A DNA stretch of 23,759 nt from Patescibacteria group bacterium (GCA_018826645.1 JAHJZF010000006.1:1-23759), one strand, 5' to 3'; positions 1-8,110 are shown, counted from the stretch's first letter. Notes: a model not told the origin generated them from the sequence alone. Translations and numbers: made by a program.

Positions 1-265
1 CGCCAGACATCTCGTCCATCTCACACCTACTACCCCGTGAACCAACTACGACGGACCCAAAGTCACCGTGGTTTAGGTCACGGGGTTCGTCACTTTTGGA
101 TACTTAAATAACGCACTTCGAGCGCACGAGACCCATACGCTTCTCGTGCTAGCACGACTTGGCTGGACACTCATGTCTGGTACCCATCCTAACGAGACCC
201 AGATAAGGTTCTTTGGATACTTTTAGTATAGCGGGATTGGGGGTCTCGGTTATGGATAGGCTTAA
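1..265. repeat. Gene-free mosaic of inverted repeats (left edge)
   Basis: No gene is visible. Positions 32-40 and 78-86 form a 9-bp perfect inverted repeat (accccgtga / tcacggggt). Positions 115-166 hold a hairpin module (gcacgag / ctcgtgc around a 12-nt loop) that recurs at 7019-7068 and 15355-15405. Positions about 160-256 hold a second module (ggctgg..actc.tgtctgg, then acttttagtata) that recurs at 10867-10975 and 13181-13290 and more loosely at about 11608-11706. Confidence 0.7.
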
Positions 266-727
266 TTAGAACTTGAATAATTCGCTTTCTTTCTCTCCAT
301 AGAGTCCTTCATTGAAGAACTTAATACTTGTTGGTTCAATTTTGTATGCAGTAGATCGGATAATCTTTTTCTTAATATTTTCAATATTAATAATACTTTC
401 CATACCTGGATTAACTTGCCCCCACATTCTAAGAGCAACCACTAATTTACCTAGACTTCTTATTTTGGAGGCGTTTCCTTTAATCTGGGCTCCAACTTTT
501 TTGTCGGTAACCTTCTGAGCCGAATCTACCACCGCGCAAGCTACTTTTTTATTCTTAGCTATGTTTTGGGCGTGTTCGGTGCTGGGTGGAGTTATGAGAT
601 AAAAATTGAAATCTTTGTCTAGTGCATAATAAACATTACAAACAGCCACTTCTTTGCCATATGTAGCAAGCGACATCAATTTCTGGGATTTTAAATACTG
701 AAATAGCTTTTCTTTATTTTTACTCAT
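266..727 (-). CDS. PPOX-class (pyridoxamine 5'-phosphate oxidase-like) flavin-binding protein
   Basis: A 153-residue protein with the split beta-barrel pattern of the PPOX family: an N-terminal helix, then a strand reading LMSLATYGKEVAVCNVYYAL, a strand with FYLITPPSTEHAQNIAKN, and a central strand AQIKGNASKI. Family members bind FMN, F420 or heme and usually act as small-molecule oxidoreductases. The substrate cannot be read from the sequence. It is divergent from the VKOR-type gene, with only 40 bp between start codons, so the two may share a promoter region. On the minus strand a TATACT box lies 9 nt before the ATG, so the mRNA may be leaderless or nearly so. Codon use is AT-rich. The family call is by motif recognition only. 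Confidence 0.75.
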   Translation of the reverse strand: MSKNKEKLFQYLKSQKLMSLATYGKEVAVCNVYYALDKDFNFYLITPPSTEHAQNIAKNKKVACAVVDSAQKVTDKKVGAQIKGNASKIRSLGKLVVALRMWGQVNPGMESIINIENIKKKIIRSTAYKIEPTSIKFFNEGLYGEKESELFKF

Positions 728-754
728 CCTTTTTACAGTATATCACTCGTCTTA

Positions 755-760
755 TATAAT
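755..760 (+). promoter_or_regulatory. -10 box of a leaderless VKOR transcript
   Basis: A perfect TATAAT ends 7 nt before the GTG start at 768, which would place the transcription start at or next to the start codon. No Shine-Dalgarno sequence is possible in this spacing. Confidence 0.6.
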
Positions 761-767
761 TCTATTT

Positions 768-1208
768 GTGAAGAAAATTTTGGACAAGAAACAAATTCTT
801 ATTATGTCTTTAGTCTTATCCGTAATCGGGGTAATGATTGCGGGGTATCTAACGATGGTACATTACTCTTTGAATGGAATCGCCTGCAATATAGACAACA
901 ACGGATGTAATCCTGTTTTAAGTAGTGAATATGCTGTTTTTATGGGAATTCCAATTGCTATTTTGGGACTCTTATATTATTTGGCTTTATCAGCTCTTAT
1001 GACATACGAACTCTTTGGGGAAAAATACAGCATGATTAAATTGTTTACCCTACTAACCAGTATCGGGGTTCTAATATCAATGTACTTAGTCTATATACAA
1101 GCTTTTATTATTGAAGCTTTTTGTTATTACTGTCTCGGATCTGCATTAGTAACGACTCTCCTTCTCGTATTAGATATTCTTCTAATTAGAGAGTTTCGTG
1201 AGACATAG
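768..1208 (+). CDS. VKOR family membrane oxidoreductase
   Basis: A 146-residue membrane protein with four predicted helices. It has the vitamin K epoxide reductase signature: a loop Cys pair C40/C47, a conserved Ser (S53) after it, and the CxxC motif C119-Y-Y-C122 in the last part of the helix bundle. Bacterial VKOR homologs pass electrons from periplasmic DsbA-like thioredoxins to quinone and so support disulfide formation. No fused or adjacent thioredoxin domain is present, so its partner must lie elsewhere. The start is GTG at 768. A perfect TATAAT at 755-760 lies 7 nt upstream, leaving no room for a ribosome site, so the mRNA is probably leaderless. Confidence 0.88.
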   Translation: MKKILDKKQILIMSLVLSVIGVMIAGYLTMVHYSLNGIACNIDNNGCNPVLSSEYAVFMGIPIAILGLLYYLALSALMTYELFGEKYSMIKLFTLLTSIGVLISMYLVYIQAFIIEAFCYYCLGSALVTTLLLVLDILLIREFRET

Positions 1209-1283
1209 ATATGGACACAACTAACCCTCTCGGGTCTAGTACCTCATGAAATCTAGGGTTGAGTCAGAAATACTAGGATTGTT
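1209..1283. repeat. Short T-arm-type repeat fragment between convergent genes
   Basis: The stretch 1217-1263 matches the core of the T-arm-like repeat family (ctctcgggtctagtacctc, then catgaaatctag). It is closed by the short inverted arms aaccct / agggtt. It sits between the convergent ends of the VKOR gene and the copper operon and may act as a bidirectional terminator. Confidence 0.6.
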
Positions 1284-2186
1284 TTACACTCCGCAAGAAC
1301 CTCCTCCACCAGCACTTACTGGCTCTACTTTAGCTAACACATCTCCAAATCCACTAGCGCTGGAGTAGTCAAATCCTAGGGTCTGCTTAGCATCAACTTT
1401 ATCCCAAGATGTCCCTTCGTTAGCAAAATAACTAGCTATAGTTAAGTAGGTATCGGGAAACCAATAAGAGTTAACCTTTAAGGCCATCTCGTACATTTCG
1501 GCTTCGTCGACTCCCTGCGAGGCCATGATTTCTAACAATCCCAACATAGCCATTCCATGATTACAATCTGGAAAATGGGTTGAGTTATTACAACATGGCC
1601 TATAGATATTCTTGGAAACTTCTTCAACTAAGGCCTGTTGTGTAGGTGATAGAACGACGAAAGGATATTTGCTGTAGTGGTCCATCGAATCTCCTCTTGA
1701 AAGAGTCCAGCCACCAGTTGAAGCAAACCTACCAGCTCCACCGTATTCCGGATTTTGCATGGGTCCCTCGTCCAATATTGGATTGTTATTGGCTAGGCCG
1801 AACGCCCAAAGAAGGTTTAAAATTACATGAGCATTCTCACGGGTAACCTTTAATTCTCTGTTATTATCGCCGTAAAGTAATTGCCGTTCTGAATCACTTA
1901 ACCCGCCTTGAGATTCATAAATCTCCTCAAATCTTTCCCCGTCAATAACCCCCCTATCTACAAGCTGTTTACCAACATCTCCCCAGATGACCGGCAAGAT
2001 AATTCCGTCTTCGGGTAGGACTGCCTGAGCCAGTTCATCAGAATTGATACCAGCAGTTGTGTTCGCTAATTTATCTTGTGTTCCGGAGTTAAAACCTACT
2101 AGTGCTATTACCACGACTAGAACAAACCATTGCCAAACTGGTATGTCTAAAAGTTTATAATCTGTTTTCATTATATTATTTTTCAT
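1284..2186 (-). CDS. Membrane-anchored Cys-rich protein of the copper operon, function unknown
   Basis: A 300-residue protein, last in the copper operon; its ATG directly follows the TAA of the ATPase gene. Residues about 16-34 form one hydrophobic segment after a short basic N-terminus, so the rest is probably outside the membrane. The exterior part contains the motif RPCCNNSTHFPDCNHG, with three Cys and two His in a short span. It ends with a flexible GGGGSCGV tail carrying a last Cys. These residues could bind copper or form disulfides. I do not recognise a named family. The position next to a copper-exporting ATPase suggests a role in extracytoplasmic metal binding; that is inference. Confidence 0.7.
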   Translation of the reverse strand: MKNNIMKTDYKLLDIPVWQWFVLVVVIALVGFNSGTQDKLANTTAGINSDELAQAVLPEDGIILPVIWGDVGKQLVDRGVIDGERFEEIYESQGGLSDSERQLLYGDNNRELKVTRENAHVILNLLWAFGLANNNPILDEGPMQNPEYGGAGRFASTGGWTLSRGDSMDHYSKYPFVVLSPTQQALVEEVSKNIYRPCCNNSTHFPDCNHGMAMLGLLEIMASQGVDEAEMYEMALKVNSYWFPDTYLTIASYFANEGTSWDKVDAKQTLGFDYSSASGFGDVLAKVEPVSAGGGGSCGV

Positions 2187-4235
2187 TTATGCGACGCTTA
2201 AATTTATTTTCTTGAGAGTGAGTGCATTTATCACGACTATAACTGTAGACAGACTCATTACTAATGCACCAATCTCTGGGCGCAGAAAGAATCCCCATAC
2301 AGCAAATACACCGGCTGCCGCTGGAATTGCGATAATGTTGTATCCAAGCGCCCAAACTAAGTTTTGAATCATCTTCTGATATACCTTCTTCGTCAGTTTG
2401 ATCAAACTGACGATGTCGAGCGGATTATTCCTAGTTAAAACAACATCTCCCGCCTCTACGGCGACATCTGTTCCCGCGCCTATGGCTATACCGGAATCAG
2501 CTTGAGTAAGAGCCGGGGCATCGTTAACACCATCCCCTACCATCAAAACTGTGAACCCTTGTTCCTGTAGGCCTTTAACATGTTTGTATTTATCTTCTGG
2601 TAAAACTTCTGCGAAATATGTATCAATACCCAAACTTTCGGCAACACCGCTAGCAACCTCTCTGTTATCTCCGGTCAGCATGGCGACTTTTAAGCCGAGC
2701 TTATGAAGTCCGTTAATCGCATCCTGGGATTCTGGTCTCACCTCATCTGCGAGAGAAATGATACCTAGCGTTTGAGTGGCATCGGCGACGAAAATAACAG
2801 TTTCTCCTTTTTTCGATAGCTTGCTATACCACTCGAGTGCCTTTTCCCCAAGCTTGCTATTCTCTTCTATAAAAGCTTTGCTTCCTAAAAAGTATTTCCT
2901 GCCATCAATTTCTCCCTGTATCCCCTTTCCGCCGACATTCATAAAACCATTCACATTATTTAGAGAAATCTCATCCCGCTTGGCTTGTTCTATGATTGGG
3001 CGGTCAATCACATGCGAGGCATGAGCTCCTAGGGATGCTGCGATACGTAATACATCTCGCTCACTGGAAGTCCCAATAGGCACAATATTGGTAATGTCGA
3101 ATTTCCCTTTCGTAAGGGTCCCAGTCTTATCGAGGACGATATAATTTGCCTTTCTTATTATTTCTATCTTCGAGAGGTCTTTTATAAATACACCGTTCTT
3201 AACCGCTAGAGAGGTAGTGATTGTAGTCACGGTCGGGATGGCTAGACCAAGGGCGTGCGGACAGGCAATTACGAGCACTGTGATGGCAAGCGTAACGGCA
3301 AAAACAAACGACTCCCCTAAGATGAAAAACCATATGAGCAGGGTGAACAACGCTACAGCTCCAGCCGTGAACGTCAGAACGGCAGCCGCCTTATCTGCAA
3401 TGCGTTGAGATTTTGGCTTTGTCTGTTGGGCTTCACTAATCAACTTATGAATCTGACCAATCGTTGAGTTCTCACCCACCCGAGAGAGTATGATAGTAAG
3501 CGAGCCGTCTAAGGCAATCGAGCCCGCCACAGCTTTACCTCCTTTTTGCTTGGATACTGGCTTAGATTCTCCACTTATAAGAGATTCATCCACACTCGAC
3601 TCTCCTTCGATGATGTTACCGTCTGCTGGTATCTTTTCTCCCGGTTTCACTAAAACAGTATCTCCTTTCTTCAATTCAGATACATCTACATCTTCTGTTT
3701 TTCCGTTCTTAATAAGGTGTGCTGTTCTGGGGAGTAGTTTAGCCACTTCCTGCAAGGCATTACCGGCAGCTGTGCCAGATTTGGCTTCGAGATAATGCCC
3801 AAAGAGAAGTACCCAGATAAGGGTCGATATCTCTAAGTAAAACTCAACGTCTATAGCTGGAATGAATGTAGAGGCGACTGAGAACAAATATCCGGCCCCT
3901 ACCGCCGTAGAGACAAGCGTCATCATGCCATACTGCTTCGCCCTTATCTCATGGCTAGCGTGCTGAAAGAAAACAAGCGAAAATCCAAAGATAATTGTGG
4001 CGATAGCAAACTGTACCCATTTGCCTAGACCAAACTCCCCAACTCCAACTAAACTGACCACAAACTCGTTTGTGAGAGCTAACGGGATTAATAGGAATGT
4101 GACCATCCAAAAACGACGCAGATACATCTCAGCAGAGCCATGCTTCATACCATGGGCGCCATGGTTAATATCATCGGCGTGAGAGTGTTCAGTTTTTGGT
4201 TCGCAGCAGTCCATATTTACCAGTTTTTGCAACAT
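2187..4235 (-). CDS. copB: P1B-type copper-translocating ATPase, CopB-like (CPH motif)
   Basis: A 682-residue P-type ATPase. Visible motifs are SGES (221-224, actuator), CPH in a membrane helix (325-327), DKTGT (369-373, phosphorylated Asp), TGDN (521-524) and GDGVND (567-572). Near the C-terminus it has YN and MSLST, typical of the transport site. CPH rather than CPC marks the CopB (P1B-3) subgroup. The N-terminus has a short Cys/His-rich tail instead of an HMA domain. The nucleotide-domain HP motif, normally SEHP, reads ASHVIDRP here, so His and Pro are separated. It overlaps the upstream gene by 19 bp, so translation is probably coupled. An alternative start is the ATG at 4214, just after the upstream stop. 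Confidence 0.93.
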   Translation of the reverse strand: MLQKLVNMDCCEPKTEHSHADDINHGAHGMKHGSAEMYLRRFWMVTFLLIPLALTNEFVVSLVGVGEFGLGKWVQFAIATIIFGFSLVFFQHASHEIRAKQYGMMTLVSTAVGAGYLFSVASTFIPAIDVEFYLEISTLIWVLLFGHYLEAKSGTAAGNALQEVAKLLPRTAHLIKNGKTEDVDVSELKKGDTVLVKPGEKIPADGNIIEGESSVDESLISGESKPVSKQKGGKAVAGSIALDGSLTIILSRVGENSTIGQIHKLISEAQQTKPKSQRIADKAAAVLTFTAGAVALFTLLIWFFILGESFVFAVTLAITVLVIACPHALGLAIPTVTTITTSLAVKNGVFIKDLSKIEIIRKANYIVLDKTGTLTKGKFDITNIVPIGTSSERDVLRIAASLGAHASHVIDRPIIEQAKRDEISLNNVNGFMNVGGKGIQGEIDGRKYFLGSKAFIEENSKLGEKALEWYSKLSKKGETVIFVADATQTLGIISLADEVRPESQDAINGLHKLGLKVAMLTGDNREVASGVAESLGIDTYFAEVLPEDKYKHVKGLQEQGFTVLMVGDGVNDAPALTQADSGIAIGAGTDVAVEAGDVVLTRNNPLDIVSLIKLTKKVYQKMIQNLVWALGYNIIAIPAAAGVFAVWGFFLRPEIGALVMSLSTVIVVINALTLKKINLSVA

Positions 4236-4660
4236 TCGACCAATCTTTTACCTATTCCTTTCAATGTGTCTTTACTTTTTTGTAGAAAGAATACTCCCAG
4301 AAATATACCCCACAAAACGAGGAGGATTACATGGGTTAACGTTTGTCCTTCTGCGTCAGAAAGAATCATGTATATGATCGAGAATAGAGTTAACAGAAAC
4401 GGTAATTTCAAGATTGCCCATTTCTCTGAAAGCTTTTGCTCTAGAAGATACATAACCCCCACGGCACTTCCTCCCATCAAGGTGCCTATTAGTAAGGGGT
4501 CCACGTTAGTCCCCACTAGCCACAAGACCAGTAGTCCTAACCAAGTTGTCGATACCGCTGCACAAAGTACACATATCTTAACCTTTATAAAGGAACGTAA
4601 ACTCAGGTAGATGACAAAGAAAATAATGATTGCTATCAGTATGTTCGCTAGGTTTACCAT
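4217..4660 (-). CDS. Small membrane protein with CxxC, copper operon
   Basis: A 147-residue protein with about four hydrophobic helices. A CVLC motif lies near residues 30-33, just after the first helix, and a CC pair lies close to the C-terminus. It starts inside the last codons of the upstream gene (ATGGTAA overlap) and overlaps the ATPase gene at its end, so it is firmly part of the operon. I do not recognise a family. The paired cysteines and the context suggest metal binding or thiol redox at the membrane. A VKOR-like fold was considered but the required Cys pattern is missing. Confidence 0.7.
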   Translation of the reverse strand: MVNLANILIAIIIFFVIYLSLRSFIKVKICVLCAAVSTTWLGLLVLWLVGTNVDPLLIGTLMGGSAVGVMYLLEQKLSEKWAILKLPFLLTLFSIIYMILSDAEGQTLTHVILLVLWGIFLGVFFLQKSKDTLKGIGKRLVECCKNW

Positions 4661-5181
4661 TTGATTAGTTGGAATATAACGGAAGTTATTATTAGCAACG
4701 AAAAGGTGATAATTATCCCTTGATACAGTACCTGACGACCGCGGGCTTTTGTAATGGCTTTGCTAATGAAGGGCGCTACGAACATTAAGGTTGCCCCTAA
4801 GATACTACCGAAAAGAAACAAATCTACGGTGTACGTGTTGTGCCAAAGTGATCCATACTCTCCGCCCAGAGATACATAGAGAGGGCCATAATCTTTAATG
4901 AAAGGCATTACCGGTATGATGGTCCCTACATATATCAGAAGAATTAAAATCTGTTTCTGATATGGAATAAACTCTTTTTTAATCATTGGAGCTACCCAAA
5001 AACCAAGGGCTAAGGCGAAGGCTCCTATTAGTATCCCTACTACTACTGAAGAAACCCCTATAGAACTGGCAAATACAGCTAAAGCACCAGCTCCCACAAC
5101 ACAAAGTGGGCAGTGCGCAGAAGCCGTCTTGGGGATTAACAGCAGAAGAGTTGCTATGTAGAAGAATCCTAGTTTTCTCAT
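4654..5181 (-). CDS. Secreted or membrane protein with N-terminal HCPLC motif, copper operon
   Basis: A 175-residue protein. The start was placed at 5181 because the region from there is a good signal peptide (basic start, Leu-rich core, TASA before the cleavage site). The mature protein would begin with HCPLCVVGAGA, a Cys pair at the very N-terminus that could bind Cu(I). Three or four further hydrophobic helices follow. An upstream in-frame start at 5223 would overlap the previous gene by 38 bp and spoil the signal peptide. The family is not named here. Proteins with this N-terminal CPLC pattern beside copper ATPases and DUF411 proteins fit a metal-handling role, which is inferred from context. 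Confidence 0.7.
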   Translation of the reverse strand: MRKLGFFYIATLLLLIPKTASAHCPLCVVGAGALAVFASSIGVSSVVVGILIGAFALALGFWVAPMIKKEFIPYQKQILILLIYVGTIIPVMPFIKDYGPLYVSLGGEYGSLWHNTYTVDLFLFGSILGATLMFVAPFISKAITKARGRQVLYQGIIITFSLLIITSVIFQLIKW

Positions 5182-5185
5182 TTTC

Positions 5186-5674
5186 TTAGATGGTGATGTA
5201 AATCTCACCCTCAGCTCCGCCAATCGTGTAGATTACAAACGGACTAGTCTTAGGTCCTGGCATACCTGGTGAGCCGGATGGCATACCTGGCAATGCTATC
5301 CCTTTAATGGCTGGCCTTTCGGTAAGAAGTTTATTGATTACCTCTATCGGGACGTGTCCCTCAACAACATATTCTCCCACTTTCATAGTGTGACAGCTCT
5401 GTAAGTTCATGGCCACACTAAAATCGCTTTTGGTATCATCTAGATTAGCTACGTTCTCCACCTTAGCCGTAATGCCCTCTTTCTGTAGGTATGAGGCATA
5501 TACTCCGCAGCATCCACAATTAGCGTCTTTATAGAGGACCACTTCTTCGCCGTTTATCAGCTGTGTCTCCTGTTGTGAACCAGGAATCCTTGCTCCTCCC
5601 AGTGCCCAAAACACCAAAACTAAGCCCACTATTACCGCTAAACCAATTAGTATATTTTTATTGTTCATATTCAT
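5186..5674 (-). CDS. DUF411 family metal-binding protein, membrane-anchored
   Basis: A 162-residue protein with one N-terminal hydrophobic anchor (about residues 8-26), then a DUF411 domain. The signature is clear: YKDANCGCCGVY (C53, C55, C56), QSCHT (92-96), EGHVP (105-109) and GIALPGMPSGSPGM (126-139). DUF411 proteins are usually exported and found with copper or other metal-resistance genes. The cysteines and Met-rich loop are the likely ligands. It follows the CsoR gene with a stop/start overlap (TAATG), so the two are co-transcribed and translationally coupled. Confidence 0.88.
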   Translation of the reverse strand: MNMNNKNILIGLAVIVGLVLVFWALGGARIPGSQQETQLINGEEVVLYKDANCGCCGVYASYLQKEGITAKVENVANLDDTKSDFSVAMNLQSCHTMKVGEYVVEGHVPIEVINKLLTERPAIKGIALPGMPSGSPGMPGPKTSPFVIYTIGGAEGEIYITI

Positions 5675-5943
5675 TATTTCTTTTTGGACTTCTTAAAGAT
5701 TTCGACTATCTCCGCAGTAGCTTTGTCAGCCCCCTTGCCTCTCATCTGATGAATAACGTGCTCTGATAAGTGGTTTTCAAGAAGCAGATCTTCTACTGAA
5801 GATAGGGCACTTCTAACCGCAGACGATTGATTGATAATATCAACACAATATTTATCTTCCTCCACCATTTTATAAATTCCCTTGATCTGCCCCTCAATCC
5901 GATTGAGACGATTAAGGATGGGCTGTACATTTTTCTTCTGCAT
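5674..5943 (-). CDS. csoR: CsoR/RcnR-family metal-sensing repressor
   Basis: An 89-residue all-helical protein of the DUF156 (CsoR/RcnR/FrmR) family, with the N-terminal LNRIEGQIKGI signature and the YCVDII helix. The metal-site positions are C33, H58 and H62, with the same spacing as C36-H61-C65 in classical Cu(I) CsoR. The third ligand is His, not Cys. That C-H-H pattern is closer to RcnR, but the extra N-terminal His of RcnR is absent. It is first in the copper operon, and a G/C-tract operator covers its promoter, so it should be autoregulated. A TATATT box lies 7 nt before the ATG, so the operon mRNA is probably leaderless. Confidence 0.9.
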   Translation of the reverse strand: MQKKNVQPILNRLNRIEGQIKGIYKMVEEDKYCVDIINQSSAVRSALSSVEDLLLENHLSEHVIHQMRGKGADKATAEIVEIFKKSKKK

Positions 5944-5950
5944 GAATATA

Positions 5951-5972
5951 AATATACCCCCATGGGGTATAT
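5951..5972 (-). promoter_or_regulatory. CsoR operator overlapping a leaderless -10 box
   Basis: Positions 5954-5970 read ATACCCCCATGGGGTAT, a near-palindrome of the type bound by CsoR-family repressors (C-tract, short AT centre, G-tract). On the minus strand a TATATT hexamer (5951-5956) overlaps its edge and ends 7 nt before the csoR ATG. Binding would block polymerase directly. Confidence 0.8.
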
Positions 5973-5975
5973 AAG

Positions 5976-6120
5976 TAAACTGGTTGTGGATAAATAAATA
6001 ATCCCCCTACTGCTTAGGGTTTTTTAAGCTCTCCGGTCGGTCTCAACTGGTTGCTGGGGGTCAGGAAATCGAACCTAAGTCAGGAAAGCACCTAAATATA
6101 GAGTGTAGCATTCTAATACA
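5976..6120. repeat. Intergenic spacer with M1 repeat
   Basis: Positions 6026-6057 are a copy of a short module (ctccggtcggtctcaactgg then ttgctgg) also seen at 7711-7738, 16311-16341, 21416-21446, 22799-22830 and 23581-23610. Upstream of it a weak hairpin (cccta / taggg) precedes a T-run at about 6021-6026. No gene is visible. Confidence 0.65.
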
Positions 6121-6945
6121 TTAGTCATTTTGAGCGAATGCTTCAGCTCTACTTAGTAATTTCTTTCCTGCACGCGACACTAAAGGTGAATGTGATACGC
6201 CCTCGACAACTACTAGGCTTGCTAAATTAATATCTTCCTTCTTGAGTGTATTTATAATCTCATCTGGTTGGAATATACGGTCATTCTCACCCACGATTAC
6301 ATGCACTGGCATAGTTTTAGTAACTTTACGTAAAATACTTGCGATGTCGCTTTGTAGCCCAATCTTATAGTGTGTATCGAACTTGTCTCTGAGATTAGAA
6401 CTAAACCTAGTTTTAAGTAATACGAAATGATTATATACAAGCCTCCAATCACTAAGTAACGATAATGCCTGGAAATTGGCATTCATCCTTAGTCGTTTTT
6501 CAAATTCTTGAATAATAGGCTTATCGCTTTCCGTAAAAGACTTGGTATTCAGACCCAAGGGTTGTATCAGGATAAGATTCTTGATGGTTTCTGGATGGTT
6601 TAAAGCAAAGAAGACCGCGCCAGGGGCTGCTTGTGATTCTGCGATTAACGATACTTTAGACTCAGCTTGAGTTAGTGCTTCGCTTATGGATTGATTTGCA
6701 TACTCCAAAGTGAATGCTCTTAGTTCCGATCCATCGCTTCGTGCATGCCAGTGTGGTAGGCCTTGAATCACAGCCGCTTTAAACCGTAAAGATGATGCGA
6801 TCATTTTGGGTAGCTTTGCAACTTGCCCACTACCCAAGGCTAACACGCAGGATATTGCACTTGGATTGTCGTTGAAACAAATAGAGTAAGGGATCGATTC
6901 AGAATTATGTAAGAATTTATACTTTTGAGACTTGATTGGCTTCAT
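6121..6945 (-). CDS. Alpha/beta hydrolase-like protein
   Basis: A 274-residue protein with alpha/beta-hydrolase layout. The nucleophile elbow appears as AESQA (S104), with Ala where the usual Gly residues stand. VGENDRIF (about 217-224) supplies the acid and GVSHSPL (about 250-256) the His. The degenerate elbow means activity is uncertain, though all three triad positions are filled. The substrate is unknown. The gene stands alone between two repeat regions. On the minus strand TATGAT (6952-6957) lies 6 nt before the ATG, preceded by TGG as in an extended -10, so the mRNA looks leaderless. Codon use is AT-rich. Confidence 0.75.
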   Translation of the reverse strand: MKPIKSQKYKFLHNSESIPYSICFNDNPSAISCVLALGSGQVAKLPKMIASSLRFKAAVIQGLPHWHARSDGSELRAFTLEYANQSISEALTQAESKVSLIAESQAAPGAVFFALNHPETIKNLILIQPLGLNTKSFTESDKPIIQEFEKRLRMNANFQALSLLSDWRLVYNHFVLLKTRFSSNLRDKFDTHYKIGLQSDIASILRKVTKTMPVHVIVGENDRIFQPDEIINTLKKEDINLASLVVVEGVSHSPLVSRAGKKLLSRAEAFAQND

Positions 6946-7219
6946 GCGCTAATCATACCAGGATGTTTGTCTTGTGTGCGATCATGAGATTCGATTGCTC
7001 CAGTTCGCGTTTAACCCTCCTCGAGCGCACGAGATCCATACGCTCTTCGTGCTAGCACGACTTGGCTAGCCGTATGGGACGATGTTGGAACTTATTATAT
7101 GGAGAAGGGTATAAATATTGCTTATACGTTTGGTGTATAAGACAGGTCTTCCAGGGTTAAGGACTGGACGAAGTTAGGGCTTTTTTGATATACCAAGTAT
7201 GACCACGAGGAGGTCTGAC
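6946..7219. repeat. Intergenic mosaic: hairpin module and gatgttggaactta box
   Basis: Positions 7019-7068 hold the gcacgag hairpin module. It is followed by gtatgggacgatgttggaac at 7073-7092, a box that recurs at 20420-20440 and more loosely at 15508-15525 and 20490-20512. The rest, up to the SD site at about 7206-7213, is probably the leader of the broken gene at 7220; no clear promoter was found. Confidence 0.6.
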
Positions 7220-7576
7220 TTGAACAGTAGGTTGACAACTTGGAGTTTGAGAGAGGCATTGGCGTTGATCGGCTCAGCTGTCGTTTGGGTCGGGCTAGTA
7301 ATCGCCTAGCCAATCCTGAGAGACTGGCAACGACTCACCGTCATCCTGATCTACGTGGGCGTCGTCATCGCCATTGTGGCGGTCATACTGTCGGGCATTC
7401 ACAATCCCAAGATGCTCTTGGGCCAGAAGCGGAGCATCTTCCCAGTGGATATGGCCAAGAGGCTCGTCCTTTGTGTCGTATGGACTGCGGTGTTCATACT
7501 CCTGGGGGTGTTCTTCGCTTGGCCTATGAGACAAGTGTCTCAGGTTTCAGAGTCCAACGAGGGGGAGCTCCTTTAG
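7220..7576 (+). pseudogene. Small membrane-protein gene interrupted by in-frame TAG
   Basis: Read from TTG at 7220, 6 nt after a good SD (gaggagg), one frame stays protein-like to the TAG at 7574-7576, 118 codons in all. It has two hydrophobic segments and a basic loop between them. Codon 30 (7307-7309) is TAG, inside the first hydrophobic stretch (VVWVGLVIA then PILRDW). The part after it (from about 7313) continues without break and ends in a strong terminator at 7608-7650. Codon choice is GC-rich like the ORFans downstream. TAG is a normal stop in this window, so a nonsense mutation or a sequencing error is more likely than recoding. An internal ATG at 7355 could give a shorter product. 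No family is recognised. Confidence 0.6.
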
Positions 7577-7607
7577 CTCTGTGTTCATAGGAAGGAGACA
7601 AAAACAA

Positions 7608-7650
7608 ACGCCGTGGTGTATCGTAAGATGCCCACGGCGTCTTACGTTTT
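7608..7650 (+). terminator. Intrinsic terminator
   Basis: Perfect 9-bp stem acgccgtgg / ccacggcgt (7608-7616 and 7632-7640), followed by cttacgtttt. It ends the broken gene at 7220-7576. Confidence 0.75.
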
Positions 7651-7710
7651 AGATATGTCAATAAATCCCCTGACGATAATTAAGCTTCCTTAATATTTAT
7701 AACTACGTAT

Positions 7711-7860
7711 TAACCTCTCGGGTCGGTCTCAACTGGTTTGATTTACACTGAGCGCAGTCGAAGTGTTGCCGAATCAGGATTCGAACCAACGTAGTCTAGT
7801 ACCCCATGAATACTATGTTTCATTGTTTAGATATGTTGGTTCGAATCTTTGAGGGATCAT
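7711..7860. repeat. M1 module plus T-arm-like inverted-repeat element
   Basis: M1 lies at 7711-7738. The element at 7766-7860 has 13-bp perfect inverted arms gattcgaaccaac (7778-7790) and gttggttcgaatc (7835-7847), with a second, inner hairpin around tagtctagtaccccatg. It marks the upstream border of the DGR unit. The rest of the 7651-7923 spacer shows no gene. Confidence 0.8.
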
Positions 7861-7923
7861 AATCTTGGGTAATTTTACTCCTTACGCAAAAATATAGCAT
7901 TCTCCATGTTTCTGCGTACATTA

Positions 7924-7952
7924 TTGACTAATACCTACAATTGTGGCATAAT
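7924..7952 (+). promoter_or_regulatory. Sigma-70-type promoter of the DGR target gene
   Basis: TTGACT (7924-7929), 17-bp spacer ending in TGTGG, then CATAAT (7947-7952). The leader to the start at 8111 is about 150 nt and contains small hairpins (aacc..ggtt, gtctc..gagac, cctgg..ccagg). Confidence 0.75.
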
Positions 7953-8110
7953 GGTACACAAGTTCTTTAACCTATAGAGGTTCAGTATTTGAGCCGAGCT
8001 CTCCTGTATATCAGCTAAAGATATTGGTATATAGAATAGCTCGTCTCAAACGGAGACAAGAGCCTGACCTGGCAGAACGTCCAGGACTGACCATACAGGA
8101 GGTATGCAGC

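Noticed and set aside
2776..4182. Plus-strand ORFs opposite the copper ATPase and membrane genes
   Set aside because: They are antisense to well-conserved motifs of real genes and have no domain or start signals.
7307..7309. TAG recoded as an amino acid
   Set aside because: TAG ends several intact genes here (VKOR, 16782, 17693, 20000, 23078), so a genome-wide recoding is excluded.
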